Shown: piece by piece, positions 45,536 to 53,998 of the stretch
Position numbering within the stretch: the first letter of the stretch is position 1
How the letters are laid out: each line of letters begins with the position of its first letter
From: Constantimarinum furrinae
GTDB lineage: Bacteria > Bacteroidota > Bacteroidia > Flavobacteriales > Flavobacteriaceae
Direction: 5' to 3'
NCBI RefSeq assembly: GCF_014295415.1
Contig: NZ_CP052909.1
Span: forward strand, 2,108,001-2,172,000
Length of the DNA: 64,000 bases
Notes under the pieces: generated by a model
Seen by the model: the letters and a program-made list of their open reading frames with translations, nothing else
Told to the model about the DNA's origin: nothing
The model's database searches: none
Made by a program: the position numbers and the translations under genes

Positions 45536-47695
45536 ATGAAAAATAGTTACGCTTTACTCACAATATTATTAATCTCCTTAAGTTCGGGTTTTGCTCAAAA
45601 TTCCTTTCCGCCGGTTTCGGTTTCTGAAGGCATCTTTTTAGGTGAAACTATGCCGTTACGGGACTTCCCAACGGTTGAACCAACAGATGGGATCCCCGAA
45701 AATCTCAGAGAGGTTCCAATGAATAGCAGAAATACAGGGAGATTGAACCCAAACGCTCTACCCCAAGGACCTGATCCTTTGATACAAGGGGACACTCAAT
45801 TTACCGATTCGTTTAATGTGCTACAGAATTTTGATGGAGCCACAGTAAGTGAAGGACAGGCGGTTCCTCCGGATCCTTCGGGAGCGGCCGGACCCAATCA
45901 TTATGTACATGCAGTAAATGTGGTGGTCAAGATATTTGATAAAAGTGGTACGCTACTCGCCGGACCCACCTTCTTAGGTAGTTTCCTGCAATCGGGAAAT
46001 AACAGTGGTGATCCCATTGTAATGTACGATCAACTTGCCGATCGATTTTTCGTGAGCCAGTTTAAACCCAGTACCAATGCATTGGTCATTGGTGTATCAA
46101 CTACTCCGGATCCAACAGGAAGCTATTATCTTTATCAGTTTCCTCTAAATTCCTTCCCGGATTATCCCCACTATTCGGTTTGGCCAAATGCTTACTTTCT
46201 AACCGCAAATAAAAGCGGACAAACAACCTATGCTTTGGAACGTGATAAAATGCTTATTGGAGCGCCCAGTCCACAGATCACCGGGTTTTCATTACCGGGA
46301 GCTGTGCAGAATCCCACTACTGTTTTTAGTCCCGAACCGGCCAATTTGTTAGGTACAGACTATCCGGCAAATGTTCCCGGATATATTGTATATCTTCAGG
46401 ATGATGCGTGGTCGGGATCGATTGCATTCGATCATCTCAAAATATGGAGCATCGATCTGGATTGGGAGAATACCGGGAATTCGTCTATTTCTTCTCCCGA
46501 GATCATACCCACTACACCGTTTGATAGCTTCTTGTTTCCGTTTGGGTCGGGTGATATTTCTCAACCCGGTACCTCACAGCGAATTGATGCCATAAGCGGG
46601 GTGATATCATATATGGCGAATTACAGAAGCTTTCCTACGCACAACTCATTTCTTGTGAATTTTAATGTAGATCTGGGTTCAACAACTTCAGGGATACGTT
46701 GGATAGAACTTAGAAATGTTGGGAACGGGCCATTTACCATTTTTCAGGAAGGTACTTGGACCTTAAACGACGGCGAAAGTCGTTTTATGGGAAGTACTTC
46801 TATGGATGAAGATGGCAATATAGGCCTGGCATACAATAAAGGAAGTTCTTCAAATAATGTGGATATCATGCATACCGGAAGACTGGTAACCGATCCTCCG
46901 GGAACGATGACGGTGGCAGAAACGCTTATTATTTCCAGTGGAGGAGTGCAAAGCAATACCAATCGTTTTGGAGACTACGCCCAGATGACTATGGATCTGA
47001 ATAACAGAACTTTCTGGCATACAGCCGAGTATTTTTCGAGCAATAATTTCTGGAGAACAAGAATCGCTTCATTTAAATTAAAGGCCGATGTCACTAATGA
47101 TGTTGGGGTTTATAATTTTGCTGAACCTTTTTTGCCACCTTTCACTTCTTCCGAAAATGTTGAAGTGTCATTATATAACTACGGAACAAGCTCTCAGTCA
47201 AATTTCGACATTGAATTATATTTAGATGGAAGTCTTGTAGCGACTGAAACCTTTACCGGAACTCTGGCACCCGAAGAAAGTGCGACCTACACCTTTACCC
47301 AGAGTATTGATATTGGTACACCGGGGCAACCTTACGTTGTAGAGGCCAGAACGATACTCGCAGGAGATCAGTACGGTGATAATGACGAATTTGAAAGAAC
47401 GTACTTCCAGGATCTTTTATCTGCCGAAGAACAGGCATTTAATGAAAAGAAACTACTTATCTATCCGGTTTCCGATAGAATATATGAAATTAGATTTTCA
47501 AGCTCGGTCGACTTTGGAGATATGTCTTATAAAGTAATGAACCTATTGGGTCAGGCTATTGAATTAGGAGATATGAAAAGAATAGGGGCAGGGTATGTTG
47601 CTTCGGTAAATCTGGCGTCTTCTTCCAGCGGTGTTTACATTGTTGAAGTTTCAAATGGGAAGGAGAAGGCAAGCAAACGTTTGCTCGTTAAATAG
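45536..47695 (+). CDS. Secreted CARDB protein with divergent T9SS domain (paralogue B)
   Basis: A 719-aa secreted protein, a paralogue of the preceding gene. Signal peptide (about 1-20), the same conserved domain (about 105-520; PPDPSGAAGPNHYVHAVN, VMYDQLADRFFVSQF), one CARDB-like module (about 523-625) and a C-terminal domain (about 630-719) ending SSGVYIVEVSNGKEKASKRLL. Compared with paralogue A it lacks the second CARDB and the GEVED domain. The sorting domain reads LLIYPVSDRIYEI where YPNP is usual. The two genes are separated by a terminator, so they are a tandem duplication rather than an operon. Confidence 0.85.
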   Translation: MKNSYALLTILLISLSSGFAQNSFPPVSVSEGIFLGETMPLRDFPTVEPTDGIPENLREVPMNSRNTGRLNPNALPQGPDPLIQGDTQFTDSFNVLQNFDGATVSEGQAVPPDPSGAAGPNHYVHAVNVVVKIFDKSGTLLAGPTFLGSFLQSGNNSGDPIVMYDQLADRFFVSQFKPSTNALVIGVSTTPDPTGSYYLYQFPLNSFPDYPHYSVWPNAYFLTANKSGQTTYALERDKMLIGAPSPQITGFSLPGAVQNPTTVFSPEPANLLGTDYPANVPGYIVYLQDDAWSGSIAFDHLKIWSIDLDWENTGNSSISSPEIIPTTPFDSFLFPFGSGDISQPGTSQRIDAISGVISYMANYRSFPTHNSFLVNFNVDLGSTTSGIRWIELRNVGNGPFTIFQEGTWTLNDGESRFMGSTSMDEDGNIGLAYNKGSSSNNVDIMHTGRLVTDPPGTMTVAETLIISSGGVQSNTNRFGDYAQMTMDLNNRTFWHTAEYFSSNNFWRTRIASFKLKADVTNDVGVYNFAEPFLPPFTSSENVEVSLYNYGTSSQSNFDIELYLDGSLVATETFTGTLAPEESATYTFTQSIDIGTPGQPYVVEARTILAGDQYGDNDEFERTYFQDLLSAEEQAFNEKKLLIYPVSDRIYEIRFSSSVDFGDMSYKVMNLLGQAIELGDMKRIGAGYVASVNLASSSSGVYIVEVSNGKEKASKRLLVK

Positions 47696-47711
47696 AACAA
47701 AGCTATTAAAT

Positions 47712-47742
47712 AAAAAAAGCGCCTTCGAAAGGCGCTTTTTTT
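47712..47742. terminator. Bidirectional terminator between paralogue B and the RsmB-like gene
   Basis: A 14-bp stem with A and T arms (47712-47725 with 47729-47742; core AAGCGCCTT/AAGGCGCTT) around a 3-nt loop. It serves the convergent genes on both sides; its right arm overlaps the stop codon of the methyltransferase gene at 47741. Confidence 0.88.
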
Positions 47743-48952
47743 ATGCTTTTTTCTTCAGAAGTGCCATATAAAATCCGTCAAATCCCGATGAACTGGGCAT
47801 TATTTTCTCGGCTTTTACCAGACTGAAATCTTTTCCTGAATCGCGGGACAAGAATGCTTTTACCTGTTTGTCATTTTCTGATGGCAAGATAGAACAGGTT
47901 GCATAAACCAATTCCCCGCCGGGCTTAACCATGCGAGAGTAAGAATCCAATAATTCGGCTTGAGTTTTTCTAATACGTTCTAAAAATTCCGGTTGAAGTT
48001 TCCATTTTGCATCCGGATTTCGCCTTAAAACTCCAAGACCTGTGCAGGGTGCATCGATCAAGACCTTGTCTGCCTTTTCAATAAGCTTTTTGATCACTTT
48101 GGTGCTGTCTATGGTGCGGGTTTCAATATTGTGAGCACCGGCACGCCGTGCACGTCGCTTTAATTCGTTGAGCTTGTTTTCAAAAATATCCATGGCGATC
48201 ACCTGCCCTTTGTTTTCCATTAGCGCCGCAATATGAAGCGTTTTTCCACCGGCACCTGCACATGCATCGATCACTCGCATTCCGGGTTCGGGGTTGAGAA
48301 GGCGGGCTACTTTTTGGGAAGAAGCATCCTGAACTTCAAACCATCCTTTTTTAAACATATCTGTCGTGAAGACATTGGCCCGTTCTTTTAATTTCAGTGC
48401 TTCAGGAAGCCCTTTTATATTTTCTGTTTCAATTCCGCCATCGAATAATTCATTCTGAAGGGCTTTACTTTCAGGCTTTAAAGAATTTACTCGTAAAACG
48501 ACATCGGCCGTTTTATTAAGGGCACTAATTTCGGCATCCCATTTCTTACCCAGTTCTTTTTCTCCTAATTCATCTAACCAATCGGGGATGGATTCTCGAT
48601 ATTTTCTAATTTTCGACAATTCATCAAACCTCCCTTTGATCCGTCGTGTAGGAGTTTTTTCAAATTGAGGCCAATCTGGAATAGTAATCCCGTTAAGTGT
48701 TGCCCAAACCGTAAAAAGACGAAAAAGGTTAGAGCGGTCGAAAGGTTCCTTTACTTCGGCAATTTCGGCATACAATCGTTTCCAGCGAACTATATCGTAG
48801 GTTGTTTCAGCTATAAAACTACGGTCGCGGGCACCCCATCGCTTATCACGCTTTAGTGTATTTTTAAGCACTTTATCGGCCTGTTTCTGCTCGTTAAAGA
48901 TCTGGTGAAGTGAATCTATAGTGGCAAATACAAGATTGCGATGTAATTTCAT
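47741..48952 (-). CDS. RsmB/NOP2-family RNA m5C methyltransferase
   Basis: A 403-aa SAM-dependent RNA cytosine-C5 methyltransferase, probably acting on 16S rRNA. The N-terminal NusB-like/helical part (about 1-120) is followed by the SAM-binding motif IDACAGAGGKTLHIAAL (about 229-245) and the two catalytic cysteines Cys303 (DAPCTGLG) and Cys353 (ATCSILPSEN). Somewhat shorter than E. coli RsmB (429 aa). Its -7 element TACCTTTG lies at 48972-48979. Convergent with the T9SS gene upstream in the window and divergent from the YCF48-like gene. Confidence 0.88.
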   Translation of the reverse strand: MKLHRNLVFATIDSLHQIFNEQKQADKVLKNTLKRDKRWGARDRSFIAETTYDIVRWKRLYAEIAEVKEPFDRSNLFRLFTVWATLNGITIPDWPQFEKTPTRRIKGRFDELSKIRKYRESIPDWLDELGEKELGKKWDAEISALNKTADVVLRVNSLKPESKALQNELFDGGIETENIKGLPEALKLKERANVFTTDMFKKGWFEVQDASSQKVARLLNPEPGMRVIDACAGAGGKTLHIAALMENKGQVIAMDIFENKLNELKRRARRAGAHNIETRTIDSTKVIKKLIEKADKVLIDAPCTGLGVLRRNPDAKWKLQPEFLERIRKTQAELLDSYSRMVKPGGELVYATCSILPSENDKQVKAFLSRDSGKDFSLVKAEKIMPSSSGFDGFYMALLKKKA

Positions 48953-48971
48953 AGTAAATTTTATTGGATTG

Positions 48972-48979
48972 CAAAGGTA
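48972..48979 (-). promoter_or_regulatory. -7 element upstream of the RsmB-like gene
   Basis: TACCTTTG on the minus strand, a full TAnnTTTG match 20 bp before the ATG. No well-placed -33 element. Confidence 0.4.
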
Positions 48980-49026
48980 TCACAATGCTATCAATAGTTT
49001 TATTTACTTTAGCGAAAAATTAATTT

Positions 49027-50067
49027 ATGAGAATTTTTCTTCCTGTTTTAGGTATAATTTGCCTCTTTTCATGCACTACAAACTCCTCTAAAGAATTTAC
49101 TTCAGTACACATAGAAACCATATTTGAAGACAGTTTGAGTATACGAGCGATCGAACCCATGAGCACAGATCAGGTTTGGTTTGCTGCGAATAACGGGAAG
49201 ATCGGACTCATAGATGCCAAAGTCCCTAAACTGGCGAACATCAGTTACGGCGATTCATTGCTACATTTCAGAGCAATTGCGAGTACCAAAGATGCTGTTT
49301 TCGTATTGAGCGTTGCCAACCCTGGAGTATTGTATAAAATAGGACACAACGGAAGCGAAGCCACGAATATTGAAGAAGTCTACGTAGAAACGGGAGAGAA
49401 GGTGTTTTATGATGCAATGGCGTTCTGGAATGATAAGGAAGGAATCGCTATGGGCGACCCAACTTCAAATTGTCTGTCGGTAATAATCACCAGAGATGGT
49501 GGAAATACCTGGAACAAACTTTCCTGCGATGTATTACCTGAAGTAGCACCGGGAGAAGCTGCCTTTGCTGCAAGTAATTCAAATATTGCCCTCTATGGAG
49601 ATCATGTTTGGATCGTAAGTGGTGGTAAACGGGCACGAGTCTTTTACAGTGCCGATAAAGGAGAGCACTGGGAGGTTTTTAATACCCCAATTCTTCAGGG
49701 GAGTGCAATGACCGGTATCTACAGTGTTGATTTTTACGATGATAAACTGGGTGTGATCTTTGGGGGTGACTGGGATAAAAAGGAGTTTAATGAAGGAAAC
49801 AAGGCGATTACTACAGATGGGGGTAAAACATGGAATCTTATCAGCAACGGAAAAGGTCCGGGATATCGGTCTTCGGTGCGTTTTGTACCCAATTCGAACG
49901 GATATGGGATCGTAGCCGTAGGATCTCCCGGAATTTCATACAGTAGCGATAGGGGAGAAAGCTGGAAAGAATTGTCGCAAGAAGGATTTTATGCCATTGA
50001 GTTTGTGAATGATACCCTTGCATTTGCTTCGGGAAGAAACAGGATCTCCAAACTTAGATTTAAATAA
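49027..50067 (+). CDS. YCF48-like/BNR beta-propeller lipoprotein
   Basis: A 346-aa exported protein with a lipoprotein signal ending near Cys16 (LFSCTTN). The body is a beta-propeller with Asp-box motifs (RDGGNTWNKL, SADKGEHWEVF, TDGGKTWNL, SSDRGESWKEL) spaced about 50-60 residues apart, as in YCF48/photosystem-assembly-like and BNR proteins, which are common in non-photosynthetic Bacteroidetes. No catalytic site. Partner unknown. Single gene with a terminator after it. Confidence 0.85.
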   Translation: MRIFLPVLGIICLFSCTTNSSKEFTSVHIETIFEDSLSIRAIEPMSTDQVWFAANNGKIGLIDAKVPKLANISYGDSLLHFRAIASTKDAVFVLSVANPGVLYKIGHNGSEATNIEEVYVETGEKVFYDAMAFWNDKEGIAMGDPTSNCLSVIITRDGGNTWNKLSCDVLPEVAPGEAAFAASNSNIALYGDHVWIVSGGKRARVFYSADKGEHWEVFNTPILQGSAMTGIYSVDFYDDKLGVIFGGDWDKKEFNEGNKAITTDGGKTWNLISNGKGPGYRSSVRFVPNSNGYGIVAVGSPGISYSSDRGESWKELSQEGFYAIEFVNDTLAFASGRNRISKLRFK

Positions 50068-50068
50068 A

Positions 50069-50095
50069 AAAAGGGTCGCCTTTCGGGACCCTTTT
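50069..50095. terminator. Terminator of the YCF48-like gene
   Basis: AAAAGGGTC (50069-50077) and GACCCTTTT (50087-50095); stem with an 9-nt loop. The A and T arms allow action in both directions, which would also serve the Spy-like gene ending at 50140. Confidence 0.7.
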
Positions 50096-50139
50096 CCGGT
50101 TTCGTTTTTAAAATAGAAACCTTAATCAAAAAACCAACA

Positions 50140-50577
50140 TTATCCTTTTTCACGGTGCTTTTTAAAACGCTCCAGCAATTGTCTTTTAAACTCTTCTTCG
50201 GCTTTACTCAATTGAATGATCTTATTCGCGGAAATCACCTTTCGTAAACCCTTTATAAGTTCGTTTCTATACTCTAATTCTTTCGTTTTATAAGCTTGGA
50301 CCTTATCGATAAGTGCATTGGCGTCCTTCTCGCTCATTTTCGCAAGGTCTTCTTTAAATGCCTTGTGAATTTCTTTTCGCTCGTTACTCCGCAAAGCATC
50401 CATCTTTTCGTCATAAGCGTTGTAGACCGGCCAGAATTTTTCAGCATCGGCAGAAGAAAGGTCAAGCGCTTCAGTAATTAGTGCAACCTTTAAGGCTTTA
50501 ATTTTGTCATGGCGACTGTCCTGAGCACTTAGGATGCCCGAACTGAGTACCAGGAATATTAGTATTAGATTTTTCAT
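50140..50577 (-). CDS. Spy/CpxP-like periplasmic sensor protein of the ECF operon
   Basis: A 145-aa exported, mostly helical, highly charged protein: signal peptide (about 1-18, ending SAQDS) and then helices rich in Lys and Glu (HDKIKALKVALITEALDL, AEEEFKRQLLERFKKHREK). Size, composition and position resemble Spy/CpxP-like proteins and the small proteins often annotated in Flavobacteria as sensors of ECF sigma factors. It starts 5 bp after the anti-sigma gene. A chaperone or stress-sensing role in the periplasm is inference from this context. Confidence 0.7.
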   Translation of the reverse strand: MKNLILIFLVLSSGILSAQDSRHDKIKALKVALITEALDLSSADAEKFWPVYNAYDEKMDALRSNERKEIHKAFKEDLAKMSEKDANALIDKVQAYKTKELEYRNELIKGLRKVISANKIIQLSKAEEEFKRQLLERFKKHREKG

Positions 50578-50582
50578 AAATG

Positions 50583-51077
50583 TTATTCTATTAATAGCGA
50601 CATGTCGTCTATGTTTTCCATCAAATAGGTTTGTAAAGATTCTTCAGAAACCAATTGTGTATCGATCAATAGGTTCTCGAATTCTTCATCAGTAAGTAAT
50701 GCAACCACATCGTAAGAATCAATATCGGCATTTCCGGCCTCAATATAAGTTTCAATGGCGGCAAGATTTATAGTTTCAACCGAAGTTCCCGGATCATTTT
50801 TAAAGATGCTTACTATAAGCACTATACAGGCAGCAATGCCTGCGGCGTAATACAGATGATTTCTCGTAAATAAAGAAATAACCTTGGTCTGTTTTTCCTT
50901 CTGAAAAGCTTTTGTGAACACTTCTTCTTCCATACGACCGAAATATCCATCGGGAGTTTTGAAGCCTGAGGTCTTGGGCAGGGATTGCGTTTCCAATTGA
51001 GTCAAGACACGATCCTCAAGATCGCTGAAATACGATTCCGGGACTTTAAAACCTGAACTTATGTGCTTACGTTTCAT
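50583..51077 (-). CDS. Probable anti-sigma factor with internal duplication
   Basis: A 164-aa protein with one membrane helix at about 74-92 (YYAAGIAACIVLIVSIF). The cytoplasmic N-terminus carries two copies of a motif, SGFKVPESYFSDLEDRVL (8-25) and SGFKTPDGYFGRMEEEVF (37-54), which may be paired sigma-contact helices. The periplasmic C-terminus is acidic. It lacks a zinc-finger anti-sigma signature. Lying 24 bp after an ECF sigma gene and 5 bp before a Spy-like gene, it is best read as the membrane regulator of that sigma factor. Confidence 0.75.
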   Translation of the reverse strand: MKRKHISSGFKVPESYFSDLEDRVLTQLETQSLPKTSGFKTPDGYFGRMEEEVFTKAFQKEKQTKVISLFTRNHLYYAAGIAACIVLIVSIFKNDPGTSVETINLAAIETYIEAGNADIDSYDVVALLTDEEFENLLIDTQLVSEESLQTYLMENIDDMSLLIE

Positions 51078-51101
51078 AATATACTTTTGACTACAATTTT
51101 T

Positions 51102-51653
51102 CTAAAAGGTTTCATTGGTTTTCAGATGTTCGGTAATTTTTTTGACAGCAATATGATAACTGCTTTTAAGTCCACCCACCGAAATATCCAGAATTTCTGA
51201 AAGTTCTTCGTAGGTAATATCATCAAAATATTTCATTGTAAAGATGAGCTGTTGTTGCTGAGGCAGCAGTGCGATCGCCTCCTGCAGTTTTAACTGAATT
51301 TCATCACCTTCGAAATATACATCGCTTTCCAAGCGTGCTATAGCGTTGTTCTTTACTTCTTCAATGGTGATATTTTGCTTTTTAGCTTTCTTATTAATAA
51401 AAGTAATGGATTCGTTGGTCGCTATACGGTACATCCAGGTATACAGTTTACTGTCGCCTTTAAATTTTTCTATATTCTTAAAGATCTTTATAAAGGTATT
51501 CTGAAGTACATCATCGGCATCATCATGATCCAGCACGATCTTTCGAATATGCCAATACAATCGTTCCTTGTACGTGGTGACTAGTTCTCTGAAAGCAGCT
51601 TCTCTTTCCTCAGGAGATTGAAGTGCCGCAATAAACGATTGTTCTTCTATCAC
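51102..51653 (-). CDS. ECF RNA polymerase sigma factor
   Basis: A 183-aa ECF sigma factor. Region 2: DDADDVLQNTFIKIFKN and LYTWMYRIATNESITFINKK. Region 4: ALLPQQQQLIFTMKYFDDIT and the helix-turn-helix YEELSEILDISVGGLKSSYH. The start is GTG at 51653 (MIEEQSFIAAL); no ATG fits and the aligned N-terminus begins here. First gene of the operon sigma - anti-sigma - Spy-like, a layout used for envelope stress responses. Confidence 0.9.
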   Translation of the reverse strand: MIEEQSFIAALQSPEEREAAFRELVTTYKERLYWHIRKIVLDHDDADDVLQNTFIKIFKNIEKFKGDSKLYTWMYRIATNESITFINKKAKKQNITIEEVKNNAIARLESDVYFEGDEIQLKLQEAIALLPQQQQLIFTMKYFDDITYEELSEILDISVGGLKSSYHIAVKKITEHLKTNETF

Positions 51654-51819
51654 AAACTGTGAATTTAATATCTATGACTAAAGTACGATTCAATAGTTTA
51701 ATTCAGCCTTAATTTTAATGCTTAAAACATGTCAAATGTTAAAAAATATCGACAAAATGTATTTTTTTACGATAAAAAGCATAAATATTTTTTTTGTAGG
51801 AATTTTTTGACTACTTTTA

Positions 51820-51915
51820 ACCCATACTTCTTATGTATATGTTCTTTATTATTAGCCCCAACTGTAATAAGAACGCACTAAAACGGACCGAAGCGGGGGC
51901 TGGTCCGTTTTTTTT
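51820..51915 (+). ncRNA. Predicted small RNA 1 with GCCCCAA hairpin loop
   Basis: No gene on this strand explains the strong plus-strand terminator here. The unit begins near CCCATACTT (51821). It has a hairpin GTTCTTTATTA/TAATAAGAAC (51841-51851 with 51865-51874, one bulge) whose loop holds GCCCCAA (51855-51861), then an intrinsic terminator AAACGGACC/GGTCCGTTT (51881-51889 with 51902-51910) with eight T. The terminator loop contains GCGGGGGC. A -7-like TACTTTTA lies at 51812-51819, with no good -33. Predicted length is about 90 nt. No ORF of note. Confidence 0.6.
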
Positions 51916-52025
51916 ATGCCCTATAATTTAGTATTTGAGTCTCTATAATTTGTAGGAATTTCATTAACAATTATCTTGCAGTTTATCGATAAAAAGCAAT
52001 AATAATAGATAAAATACATTTTTTA

Positions 52026-52057
52026 TTTGGTTAATTCAATTTTACATTCTATATTTG
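52026..52057 (+). promoter_or_regulatory. Promoter of small RNA 2
   Basis: TTTG at 52026-52029 (-33) and TATATTTG at 52050-52057 (-7, full match) with exactly 20 bp between them. No plus-strand protein gene follows before 57.4 kb, so it must serve the small RNA. Confidence 0.75.
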
Positions 52058-52061
52058 AACC

Positions 52062-52150
52062 ATACTTATGTTAAAACTGTCGTCGCGTGCCCCAAATGCG
52101 GCGACAACAAATTAAAGAGAGAGTGGTGCCCCAAATCACTCTCTTTTTTT
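52062..52150 (+). ncRNA. Predicted small RNA 2: twin hairpins with identical GTGCCCCAAAT loops
   Basis: After a full promoter, two hairpins follow. The first has stem GTCGTCGC/GCGGCGAC (52079-52086 with 52098-52105, one G-U pair), the second GAGAGTG/CACTCTC (52119-52125 with 52137-52143) ending in eight T, a terminator. The stems share no sequence, yet both loops are the same 11 nt, GTGCCCCAAAT (52087-52097 and 52126-52136). The start region CCATACTTATGT resembles that of small RNA 1. It may belong to a catalogued flavobacterial RNA family such as Flavo-1; I cannot check this. Predicted length is about 88 nt. It probably acts by loop pairing with other RNAs or by binding a protein. Confidence 0.72.
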
Positions 52151-52171
52151 TATCTCAATTTTAAAACTGAT

Positions 52172-53998
52172 TTAAGCGAAGGATTGCATTTCTACGAGAT
52201 TGTAGTAAACACCTTTTTGTTGAAGTAGTTCGTCATGTTTACCTTGCTCCACGATCTTCCCTTTTGAAAGTACTACGATCGAATCTGCAGATTGTATGGT
52301 AGAAAGACGGTGTGCAATGACTATAGAGGTTCTATTCTTCATCATATTCTCCAATGCACGCTGTACCAGACGCTCACTCTCTGTATCCAGTGCCGAGGTT
52401 GCCTCGTCGAGTATCATAATAGGAGGATTCTTTAAAACGGCTCTGGCAATACTTAAACGTTGCTTTTGACCACCACTAAGTTTACCGCCACTGTCGCCTA
52501 TATTCGTATCCAACCCCATTGGGAGATCTTTTACAAATTCCCAGGCATTGGCAACTTTCAAGGCAGCCACGATCTCCTCATCGGTTGCGTTTTCTTTAGC
52601 TACCTGAAGGTTTCCCTTTACCGTATCATTAAACAGAATAGAATCCTGGGTCACAAGCCCCAATAAATTTCTCAGCGAATTTTGAGTCATATCCCGTATA
52701 TCGACCTTATCGATCGTGATCTTTCCTTTATTTACATCATAGAATCGTGTGACCAGATTGGCAATGGTACTTTTACCACTGCCACTTTGTCCTACCAGTG
52801 CTACTGTATGCCCTTTAGGTACCGTTAATGAAAAATCCTGTAAAACCCAATCATCGGTATATTTAAACGCAATATTTTCAATGTCAACCGTACTTGAAAA
52901 TCCATCTTTCGTTACGGCATCCGGTTTATCCTGTATCGTAGATTCTGTTTCCAGGATCTCCAAAACACGTTCGGCGGCTGCATTTCCTTTCTTTACTCCA
53001 TAACTTGCCTTACTAATGGCCTTAGCAGGAGTGAGGATATTGTAAGCCAGACCCATATAGACGATAAATGCCTCGGGTGCAAGGGTATTCTCTACCAATA
53101 CCATAGAACCTCCATACCAAAGGAGAATGGCAATTACAACGATCCCAAGAAATTCACTTGCCGGTGATGCCAGGTTTTGCCTGTTAAGCAAGGTATTGGA
53201 AAACTTAAAAAACCGGGAGGTAGATTCATTGAATTTCTTTGCAAAGATGGACTCGGCGTTAAACCCTTTAATGATCTTGAGTCCCCCAAGAGTTTCCTCC
53301 AAAATCGAAAGAAAAAATCCTTGTTCACGTTGTACTTTATCACTGTGACGCTTCAAACTTTTCCCAATTCGCGAGATCGCAAAACCGGAAAGAGGAATAA
53401 ATATAAAGACAAAAATAGTGAGCTTAATGCTTATGGCAAGCATCGCTATGATGGTAAAGAGGATCATAAGTGGCTCTCTTACTATTAGCTCGAGTATTGA
53501 CAGAAAGGAATGTTGTATTTCAAGAACATCACTCGAAATACGTGCAATGGTATCCCCTTTTCTTTTTTCAGAGTAAAAAGAAACCGGCAGATCGATAGTC
53601 TTTTTATACAGATCATTCCGCAGATCCTTCAATACCCCGTTTCTGAGGAATGTAATAAAATACATGGCCAGATAGCCAAAAAGATTTTTTAAGAGAAAGG
53701 TCCCGATTACAATGGCTATCATAACGATGAGCGCGTCCATTTCACTGGTGGCCTCAATTTTCTGATTGATAAAATAATTCATCGAATCTTCAAAATAATC
53801 ACCCAATTGACCTATACCTTCATAAACCGGTGGGGATGTGACTTTTTGAGAATTGTCGAACAACACTTTAAGCATGGGCATCAACGATACAAATGCCAGG
53901 GTTCCGAAGAGCGCATAGAACACATTCGAAATGATATTTAACCATGCATATCCTTTATATGGAATGGCATAGCGAAGTATTTTTTTAAAGTATTTCAT
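52172..53998 (-). CDS. ABC exporter, MsbA-like (lipid/multidrug)
   Basis: A 608-aa half-transporter with six membrane helices (about 15-330) fused to an ATPase domain (about 360-600). The Walker A GQSGSGKST, Q-loop VTQDSILF, signature LSGGQKQRL, Walker B IMILDEATSALD and H-loop IAHRLSTI are all intact. It works as a homodimer in the inner membrane. The family exports lipid A core, lipids or drugs. The start codon overlaps the phosphohexomutase stop (TAATG), so the two are translationally coupled. Confidence 0.9.
   Translation of the reverse strand: MKYFKKILRYAIPYKGYAWLNIISNVFYALFGTLAFVSLMPMLKVLFDNSQKVTSPPVYEGIGQLGDYFEDSMNYFINQKIEATSEMDALIVMIAIVIGTFLLKNLFGYLAMYFITFLRNGVLKDLRNDLYKKTIDLPVSFYSEKRKGDTIARISSDVLEIQHSFLSILELIVREPLMILFTIIAMLAISIKLTIFVFIFIPLSGFAISRIGKSLKRHSDKVQREQGFFLSILEETLGGLKIIKGFNAESIFAKKFNESTSRFFKFSNTLLNRQNLASPASEFLGIVVIAILLWYGGSMVLVENTLAPEAFIVYMGLAYNILTPAKAISKASYGVKKGNAAAERVLEILETESTIQDKPDAVTKDGFSSTVDIENIAFKYTDDWVLQDFSLTVPKGHTVALVGQSGSGKSTIANLVTRFYDVNKGKITIDKVDIRDMTQNSLRNLLGLVTQDSILFNDTVKGNLQVAKENATDEEIVAALKVANAWEFVKDLPMGLDTNIGDSGGKLSGGQKQRLSIARAVLKNPPIMILDEATSALDTESERLVQRALENMMKNRTSIVIAHRLSTIQSADSIVVLSKGKIVEQGKHDELLQQKGVYYNLVEMQSFA

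Noticed and set aside
51654-52171. Riboswitch or leader of a neighbouring gene
   Set aside because: Both flanking genes are on the minus strand while the terminators and the full promoter face the plus strand, so the elements cannot be leaders of those genes.
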